From Marinobacter sp. Arc7-DN-1 (GTDB lineage: Bacteria; Pseudomonadota; Gammaproteobacteria; Pseudomonadales; Oleiphilaceae), in assembly GCF_003441595.1 (NCBI RefSeq), contig NZ_CP031848.1:682001-746000 (forward strand): a stretch of DNA of 64,000 bases. The letters are read 5' to 3'. Shown piece after piece: positions 33,270-41,800 of the stretch. The position numbers and the translations under genes are program-made. Below the pieces are notes generated by a model. The model searched no databases. It had not been told where the DNA came from and saw only the letters and a program-made list of their open reading frames with translations. Within the stretch, counting starts at the first letter, position 1, and each line of letters starts with the position of its first letter.

Positions 33270-33422
33270 AGCCACTGAAACAGCGGTTCAATCAGGAACA
33301 CTGCGGCTCAGGGACGAGCCTTTTCGGTCTCGGTAGTTTTCCCATCTTTTCTTTTTAGTTCGCAAACTATACATTGGTGCGCTTCCCACTGACTCTCCGG
33401 TTGCCGGCAAAGCGATTACCCG

Positions 33423-34373
33423 ATGTCTGACGCGCACAAATCCGATCTGTTACTGGTTGTTGTTACCCTGTTTGCCGCCATCAGCTGGATGTTTTCCAAA
33501 GAAGCGGTTCTGCTGATGCCTCCGCTGATGTTTATGGCAGCCAGATTCCTGATTGCCGGCGGGATACTCGCTTTCTTTGCCCGCCGCTCCCTGATGGCCC
33601 TCAGTCTGGATCAGATCCGCCGCAGTATCGGTGTGGGCCTGGTGTTCGGCACGGCCATGACCTTCTGGGTGATGGGTCTGTTTCATGGCACCAGCCTGGG
33701 TGAAGGCGCGTTTCTGACCAGCCTGGGCGTTGTTATTGTGCCCATCATTGCCCGGCTGGTATTTCAGGAAGCGCAGCCACCAAGCACCTGGCTGGCAATA
33801 CCCATCGCCGTTGGCGGTCTTGCCCTACTCTCGCTGAAAAACGGTTTTCGGCCGGAAGCAGGCCAGATCTTCTTCGTGATGGCGGCAACCATCTTCGCCC
33901 TGTATTTCACCCTCAACACCCGGGCTGCCAACCGGAGAACAGTGGTGAACCGGCTTGGCGAAACCGTGGAAAAGCACCGGGTGCCCGCCCTGCCCCTGAC
34001 CGCCCTGGCACTGCTCACAGTCGGCCTGCTGACCCTCGTGGAATCCATGATTCTTGAGCAGTGGCAGCCCACCCTGAGCGAGCCGGACCCTCTGCTGATC
34101 TGGTGGGTTATGGCCAGCGCGGTGATAGGTACCGCCGGACGTTTCCTGATCCAGACCTACGCCCAGAGCCTGTCCGCAAACAGCCATGGTGTCGTTATTC
34201 TTGTTCTGGAGCCGGTATGGGTGGCATTGTTCGCTGCAGGCTGGTTCGATGAGACCATGACCCGTATCCAACTCGGTGGATGCGGCCTGATCTTCGCGGC
34301 ACTTATCGTGAACCGGTGGGCGGTGCTGAGCAAAGCCATCAAGGAAAAGCTGCGGAGCCGGAAAACCACATAA
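33423..34373 (+). CDS. DMT-superfamily permease (EamA domains)
   Basis: A 316-residue inner-membrane protein with about ten helices in two EamA repeats: 'LLLVVVTLFAAISWMFSKEA' opens the first, and 'WWVMASAVIGTAGRFLIQTY' with 'SANSHGVVILVLEPVWVALF' marks the second. A polar insert 'AANRRTVVNRLGETVEKHR' separates the halves. Such proteins export or exchange small metabolites; the substrate is unknown. It stands alone between the lipase gene and tRNA-Val. A weak hairpin AACCAC-ATAAAA-GTGGTT overlaps its stop and may end its transcript before the tRNA promoter. Confidence 0.85.
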   Translation: MSDAHKSDLLLVVVTLFAAISWMFSKEAVLLMPPLMFMAARFLIAGGILAFFARRSLMALSLDQIRRSIGVGLVFGTAMTFWVMGLFHGTSLGEGAFLTSLGVVIVPIIARLVFQEAQPPSTWLAIPIAVGGLALLSLKNGFRPEAGQIFFVMAATIFALYFTLNTRAANRRTVVNRLGETVEKHRVPALPLTALALLTVGLLTLVESMILEQWQPTLSEPDPLLIWWVMASAVIGTAGRFLIQTYAQSLSANSHGVVILVLEPVWVALFAAGWFDETMTRIQLGGCGLIFAALIVNRWAVLSKAIKEKLRSRKTT

Positions 34374-34379
34374 AAGTGG

Positions 34380-34408
34380 TTGACCAGCATCGGAGGAATC
34401 AGTATATT
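34380..34408 (+). promoter_or_regulatory. Promoter of tRNA-Val
   Basis: TTGACC (34380-34385) and TATATT (34403-34408) with a 17-base spacer, followed by a GC-rich discriminator CGTCCCCG as expected for a stringently controlled stable-RNA gene. Confidence 0.75.
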
Positions 34409-34428
34409 TCGTCCCCGTTGCAGGACAC

Positions 34429-34505
<77 letters not shown>

Positions 34506-34835
34506 ATTTTCAACAAGTTACGTTGATCCTGCAGCTCTTCTATGCAAATCTCCTCAATACCGACCTAATGCAGTATCAGCCTTAGCTGCTGTTTTTCTTG
34601 ATCTCTGATACCCATGCTTTCCTGTACAGCAAGCGGCGTCGGCCCCATTTAGAATGGGTGAATTACCGTTGCAACGGACCAGCACTGCGGCTATAAGTGT
34701 TAGAGTCATTCCATGGATCCAATGCTTCAATACTAAGGAGTGGACCGGGCATTTTGCAGGAAGCACCTCCCATCAAGTTTGTCGTCTGATTATTCCCTGT
34801 GCCGGTGCTCTGAAGGCTGAGCGAGGGACACTGCT
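34506..34835. other. Gap between tRNA-Val and the stress-protein gene
   Basis: 330 bases without a convincing gene. A 70-codon reverse frame (34554-34766) has no recognisable product. No T-rich terminator follows the tRNA. There is no repeat of the tRNA 3' end that would mark an integration site. Confidence 0.6.
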
Positions 34836-35801
34836 ATGTTTCAACGCATCGTTGTGCCGCTGGACGGCTCCTGTCTGGCTGAATGGGCGCTGCCTCATGC
34901 CATCAATCTGGCCAAGGCTCTCGACATAAAACTCGCGTTAATTCGCGTCCTGCAGCAGGAAAATGACAGTCACTATCACTACCCTGCCGACCCCGTGGCC
35001 TGGGATGCATTGCAGGCAGAAGCCACCGCGTATCTCGACTCAGTGGTTTCAAGACTGGGCGCTCTGGGGCTTGAGATCGAGACAGCCACACTGGAAGGCG
35101 AGCCGGTCGATCAAATCATCAATTTTGCCAGGGAAGACGGTCAGACCCTGCTGGTAATGACCAGCCATGGCTTTGGTGGCATCAGCCACTACATGCTCGG
35201 CAGTGTGGCCCACAAGTCGATCCTTCAGGCCCACGTGTCGTTTCTTTTGGTACGTGCATTGAGCGATCAGTGTAACCCCCTGCAGGAGTCCCACTACAAC
35301 CGGATGACCGTCCCGCTCGATGGCAGCAGCCGATCCGAGTGCGTGCTGCCCCTGGTTGAAATGCTCTCTCGCCATAATGAGAGCACTGTTGATCTGGTTT
35401 CCTTCGTACCCTCGCTTGGCCATCGCTATCAGATTGCCAGGGACGACCCACGGCTCGATACGGTCAGGGCGCTGGAATCCGAATTCAGGGCGCGCATCAA
35501 GGATAACCTGTCACACATCGCAGAACGCCTGAAAAATGAGGGGCTTCACGTTCAGTCGAGAGTTGACGTTCGGGATTCCCCCATAGCGGCTCTCTGGGAA
35601 ATAACCCGCAAGGGTCAGTCCGACCTGGTGGTCATGGCCGCCCATGGGAACACCTGCGTCAGCCATTGGCCACTGGGCGCCCTGCCCCTCAATGCGCTGG
35701 TCTATGGTGAAACACCCTTGCTGGTGCTTCAGGATCTCGAACCCGATGAAATCGAACTCACCTTTGCCGAAAAGTCCGCGCGTGAAGCCTGGGGGCACTG
35801 A
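34836..35801 (+). CDS. Tandem universal stress protein (two UspA domains)
   Basis: A 321-residue protein with two Usp domains. The first ('MFQRIVVPLDGSCLAEWALP', about 1-150) keeps the ATP-binding G-2x-G-9x-G-S pattern in 'GFGGISHYMLGSVAHKSI'. The second ('MTVPLDGSSRSECVLPLVEM', about 160-310) has a worn version in 'AAHGNTCVSHWPLGALPL', so only the first may bind nucleotide. It is cytoplasmic. Its TGA overlaps the ATG of the giant glucan synthase gene (TGATG), making a coupled two-gene unit and suggesting that the Usp protein senses or modulates glucan synthesis (inferred). Confidence 0.9.
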   Translation: MFQRIVVPLDGSCLAEWALPHAINLAKALDIKLALIRVLQQENDSHYHYPADPVAWDALQAEATAYLDSVVSRLGALGLEIETATLEGEPVDQIINFAREDGQTLLVMTSHGFGGISHYMLGSVAHKSILQAHVSFLLVRALSDQCNPLQESHYNRMTVPLDGSSRSECVLPLVEMLSRHNESTVDLVSFVPSLGHRYQIARDDPRLDTVRALESEFRARIKDNLSHIAERLKNEGLHVQSRVDVRDSPIAALWEITRKGQSDLVVMAAHGNTCVSHWPLGALPLNALVYGETPLLVLQDLEPDEIELTFAEKSAREAWGH

Positions 35802-38800
35802 TGGCCCTACACAACGAAAAAAGCCGGCGGCCGGATGGCAGCGCCGATGCCGGGGAGACGCTGAGCGATGAGCCAGGTGCTCAGCAGAGCCCGTGGACAG
35901 CCATCGGGCCGGGCACACGCCAGGCTCACCGGACACTGGGCGAGACACTGAGTCGCTATGCCCACCAGCTGGACCGAATCCATCTGGAACTCTATACCCT
36001 GAGAAGCGATCTCTCCGCCGCCGCGCCCTGGATCGACTGGTATATCGACAACGAATACCTGATACGCCGGGTTCTGCGCATGTTACGGCGGGACCTGTCG
36101 GCCGACTTTGTTGCCCATCTGCCCATACTTGTGTCCGGGCCATTGGCAGGCCCGACCCGCGTTCAGGAAATGGCACGCGTGGCACTGGAGCGCTCGGAGC
36201 AACGGTTTGACGATAACGTCCTCGAGGCGATGGTACTGGAACAAAAAGATACCGCACCCCTGAACACAGCCGAACTCTGGGCGCTGCCGCTGCTTCTGCG
36301 TTACCAGGCCCTGATGCTGGTCATGGAGACGGTTCAGCAGCGATCAATTGACTTGGCCTCCCGTGACTCACACCGGGGCATGGTCGATGTTGAAAGCCGT
36401 GACGTGGTGGCCGATGGCATCCTCACCCTGCACCGGCTTGAGCGCACCAACTGGCAAGGATTTTTCGAACGCACGTCCCAGGTCGAGGCCTTGCTCAGGC
36501 AGGACCCGGCAGGGGCCTACGGGCGCATGGATTTCAGCACCCGGAACCGCTACCGTACCCGGATTGAACAGCTGGCCCGACGCAGCAAAACAGATGAACT
36601 TGCAGTTGCACGATGCGTGCTGAGCCTCGCCCGGGACGCCCGCGAGGTAGCCCGGGCATTCACGCCCGCATCCGGTCACATCGGCTACTTCCTGCTCGGT
36701 GAAGGGTACCGGATACTGGAGCGGCAGATCGATGTCCGTCCGGACCGGGTAGGCCAATTAAAGCGCTGGCTGGCTCGTCATCGCCAACCGCTCTATTTCG
36801 GCTGCTTGTCACTGACAGCGCTTATACTGTTTGCCATCCCCACTGCCTACGCGTTCATCCAGGGCGGTCTTTGGCAGGCGCTACCGGTCACCCTGGTGGT
36901 GGCGGTACCCGCGTTGGTGCTGGCATCGATTCTGGTGAACTGGCTAGCCACTCTGACCGTGCCAGCAAGGGTTCTGCCCAAGCTCGACTTCACCGACGGC
37001 ATTGATGCTGATCACAAGGCGGTCGTATGCATGGCCCTGCTCATCGGCAGGAAAGAGGACATTCAGGGCGCCATTGACCAGCTTGAGCGTCATTATCTTG
37101 CCAATCCCGACAACCAGCTGCGTTTTGGCTTGCTCACCGGCCTGTTCGACGCCGCCGAAGAAACCACACCGCGGGACAAGGGGCTGCTGGCCCGGTTGCG
37201 AGCAGGCATCGCGTCGTTGAACGAACATTACAACGATGATGGCCACGCCCCGTTTTTCTGGATGCACCGGTCCCGAAGCCTCAACCCGCAAGACGCCATC
37301 TGGATGGAGTGGGAGCGTAAGCGCGGCAAGCTCAAGGAGTTTAATCACTACATACTGACCGGTGAGCGCGGCTCTTTCACCGACATGGCTGGTGATGTCG
37401 AGTGGCTGCGACAGGCGCGTTACGTCATTACCCTGGACGCCGATACCTTGCTGCCTGTAGACGGGGCGCGGCGCCTGGTTGGCACCATCGCCCATCCACT
37501 GAACCAGCCGGTATGGGATGAAGAAACCGGCGTAATCCGCTCCGGTTACAGCATTCTGCAGCCCCGTATTGAAATCAATCCCATGACCGCTACCCGAAAT
37601 ATTTTCACCCGAATCTTTTCCGGTGACCGGGGCCTGGACCTTTACACCCTGGCCGTTTCGGATGCCTATCAGGACCTGTTTGGCGAAGGCATTTTCACAG
37701 GCAAGGGTCTCTACCACGTAGCCGCGTTCGAGGCCAGCCTGCGCAATGCGGTACCGGAAGGCACGGTACTCAGCCACGATCTTTTCGAAGGCATTCACGG
37801 GCGCACCGCACTGGTCAGCGACATTGTCATGTACGAGGAATACCCACCCGAATACCTGTCCTTCGGCCGGCGACTGCATCGGTGGATACGCGGGGACTGG
37901 CAGCTGGTGCCCTGGCTTTGGCCAACCGTTCCCACGGAAACCGGAGAGCGCAGACCCAACCGACTGTCCGGGTTACACCGGTGGCAGCTGGTTCACAATC
38001 TGCTGCGCAGTCTTCAGGCGCCCTGGCTTTTGTTGCTGCTGCTACTGGGCTGGTTTGCGCTTCCCGGCTCACCGCTTCACTGGACGGCTCTGGCCATGCT
38101 CACCCTGCTGGTTCCAAGTCTGACGGGCATTGTTGGGCTGGCCCATGCCACCGTCCGCAGGCGGCGGGCAGCGCAACAGATTCAGAACCTGAAGGGGGAT
38201 CTGAAGCGATGGCTGCTCGTTGTCGCCTTTCTGCCCCAGGAAGCCGCTCTCACCCTGGATGCCGTGATTCGCTCCTTGTACCGCAGCCGCGTCAGTCACC
38301 GGCGCCTGCTGGAATGGGCACCGGCAGCTTTGGAGGCCGGGCGTACCGGCACGTCCACGCCATGGAAATATTGGCGTGCCATGTGGGCAGGGCCGGTCAG
38401 CGCGCTGGTCATCACACCGCTGCTGGCCGCCAGCACGCCCATGACGCTGATCTACGCCATCCCCATTCTGCTGCTCTGGCTGGTGTCACCACAGATAGCC
38501 TTCCTGGCTCGCCGGGACCGAAAGCCACCAGTGGAAAAAATCCGTGCCGAAGACCGAACGCACCTGAGAAGACTGGCGCGCCGCACGTGGTATTTTTTTG
38601 AACGGTTTGTCGGACCGGAAGATCATTGGCTACCCCCTGACCACTTCCAGGAAGAGCCCAAGGGTGTGGTCGCTCACCGCACCTCACCCACCAACATCGG
38701 CTTGCTGCTGGTCAGCAACCTGACCGCCTATGACATGGGTTATGTGGATGCGCAAGAACTGGTCATCCGCTCACGCAACACGCTGCGTTCCATGGAAAAC

Positions 38801-41800
38801 TTGCCAAGCTTCCGGGGCCATATCCATAACTGGTGCGACACCCATCACCTCACAACCCTGCCGCCAGCGTATGTGTCGACCGTGGATAGCGGCAACCTCC
38901 TCGGTTCTTTGCTGGCGCTGAAGCAGGGGCTGACGGGACTTGAGGACGATCCTGTCTGGCGCTTTAACCAGTTTGAGGGGCTGCTCGATGCGATCGGCGT
39001 GCTTGAGGACTCGCTCCGGGACCACCCGGGAACAGCCCCAAGGCGACACCTTGCCAGGGCGCTGGCGGATATTCGCAAACGGGTAATGGATGTCCGCCTC
39101 GCGCCCCGGCAATGGCCCGGTTTGATTGAGACACTGGCAAACCGTCTGGTCAAGGGCCTGGACCCGGCGGTGCAGGAAGTTTTGCTCGAAACCCCATCGC
39201 TGCCACCGGAGGTTTTGGCCGACATGGGGCTTTGGCTGGAGCGGTCACACCATCACCTCGAACGCATGTTTCAGAGCCGTGATCAGTTTCTGCCCTGGTG
39301 GTCGGCACCGGACACCTGGCCAACCATCGACAAGGGTGAACTGACGCCCGAGCAATATGGGGCCTGGCTGTCACTGGAGCAGTCACTCCTGCAACCCCCG
39401 ACCTTCCACGAGCTGACCACGCTGGAGTCACGGCTTCAGCCTTTGATTGAGCAGCTCACGGCCCCCAGCCGGGACGGAGCATTGACCACCAGTCTGCAAC
39501 GTTGGCTACAACCTCTTGCAGGCAAATTCAATCAAGCAGCCGAGGCCGCCAGTTCCCTGCTTGTGACGGCCCAGCAGCTGGCCGATACCTGTGAGGGCTG
39601 GTTCGATAATACCGATATGGCCTTCCTCTACGACCGGGAAAAAAAAGTGTTCCGCATTGGCTACAACGTGGACCTGGGCAAACTGGACGACAACGCCTAC
39701 GATCTTCTTGCCTCGGAAGCCCGTCTGGCCAGTTTTCTGGCCATCGCCAAAGGCGATGTTTCCGCCCACCACTGGGTCCACCTTGGGCGCCCGCTGACCC
39801 GTGAACAAGGGCAGCCATTGTTGCTGTCCTGGAGCGGTACGATGTTTGAGTACCTGATGCCCCAGTTGCTGATGCGAGAGCCGGCAACAACACTGCTCGG
39901 TCTGAGTGCCCGGGGTGCCATTGACCACCAGATCCGCTATGCCACGAGCCGGGGCCTGCCCTGGGGCATCTCCGAATCGGGCTACTACCTTCTGGACGGT
40001 GCCCAGAACTACGCCTACCACGCTTTCGGTGTGCCGGAACTGTCGCTTCGAAGCAACAAGGGAATCGAGGATTGGGTTATCGCGCCCTACGCAACCTTTC
40101 TGGCCCTGTTCTGGCGACCAAAAGCCGCCTTCGACAATCTCCGGCACCTGGAGAAACTGGGCATGCTGGGGCGTTATGGCTTCTTCGAAGCGCTGGATTA
40201 CACCGAACGCCGGATGGATGTGGGCAGCTCATACAGCATCGTGCGCAGCTACATGGCCCACCATCATGGCATGTCGCTGATCAGTCTGGGTATTTCCCTG
40301 AGCCCGCAACACGCGATATCGCGATTTTCGCGGGACCCGCGGGTGGAGGCCTGTGAACTCTTTCTGCAGGAGCGGATCGATCTGGATGCAGACATCGAAT
40401 ACCCGACCCACAGCGAGGAAGAAGACAGCGTCAGAGGCACTCAGGAAGCCCCTTCCATCACGCCCTGGGAAATTCCCCTGGACAGCCCGACACCACGGGT
40501 TCATCTGCTGTCTAATGGCCGGCTGAACGTCCTGGCGTCGAGCTGGGGTGGCGGTGGCACCAACTGGAAGTCGGACGCCATAACCCGCTGGCGGCCGGAC
40601 AGCACCCTTGAGCGATGGGGAAACTGGCTCTATGTTCAGGATCTCGGCAGCCGCGATATCTGGTCTATTCCACGAGCGCCGGCGAAAGGCCAGGGCCTCC
40701 GGGAGCATGTGCGTTTCCATAGTCATTGCGCCGAGTACCAGCGCCACGACCAAAGCCTGATACAAACGCTCGAAATAACGGTGTCACCCTGGCACGACGT
40801 TGAATTACGACGCGTCACGATCACCAATCACGGCGATCAGTCGCGACACCTGAGATTCACCAGTTACGCCGAAATTGTGTTGGCCGACCCCCGTGCCGAT
40901 AGCCAGCATCCGGCCTTCGGCAACCTTTTCGTTCATTCAGAGTACGTGTCTGCCCGTTCACTGCTGCTGTTTGAGCGTCGCACCAGGGACCCGGACGACC
41001 AGGCACCGGTGGTGGGTGAGGTCATCATGGGCCTGTCTGGTGTTCTGACACCCGATGCCATGGAAACGGACCGGGCTGCCTTCCTCGGTCGCGGCGGTTC
41101 CATCGCTCATCCGCGGGCACTGGAAACAGGCGAGGTTCTTTCCGGCTCGCTGGGATACACCCTCGATCCGGTTGCCGTCTTGCAGAAAACCATCCACATC
41201 GAACCCGGAACGTCCATCCAGCTCGCCTTTCTGCGCATCGTCGGAGACAGCCGCGACGATGTGCTGGCTACCGCCACACGATTTGCTTACTGGCCGCGCG
41301 TTCAGCGAACCTTCGATGAGGGCCAGGCCCAGGCCAGCCGGGAGCTCTGGCGCAGCAAGCTCAGCAGCGACGAATTCCGTGCCCTGACCGCCGTAACGTC
41401 CGCGCTGCTGTATAACCAACCGAAACTTCGGGCGCCGGTACCGATACTGGCGGCAAATCGACTTCAGCAGGCCAACCTTTGGGGTGTGGGCATCTCCGGC
41501 GATTTCCCCATTGTGCTGGTGCGCATCGGTCGTGAGGCGGATCTCGAAACCGCCCACCTGCTGCTGAAAATCCACTCGTTCTGGCGCAAACGCAACTTCA
41601 AGGTTGACCTGATCCTGCTGAACACCGGGGACACTGGTTACGAGGGCACCACGCAAGATACCGTCCGGCGGTTGCTGGCCCAGCACAATGCCGAGCCCTT
41701 TGTCGGCAGCCGTGGCGGCGTTTACCCACTCACTGCCGATGCGCTGGGCAAGGAAGAAGTGGTTCTGTTACAAACCGCCGCAAACGTGGTGCTGGATGCC

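Noticed and set aside
34554..34766. 70-codon reverse frame after tRNA-Val, considered as an integrase or transposase remnant
   Set aside because: No integrase or transposase motif was recognisable, and no direct repeat of the tRNA end was seen nearby.
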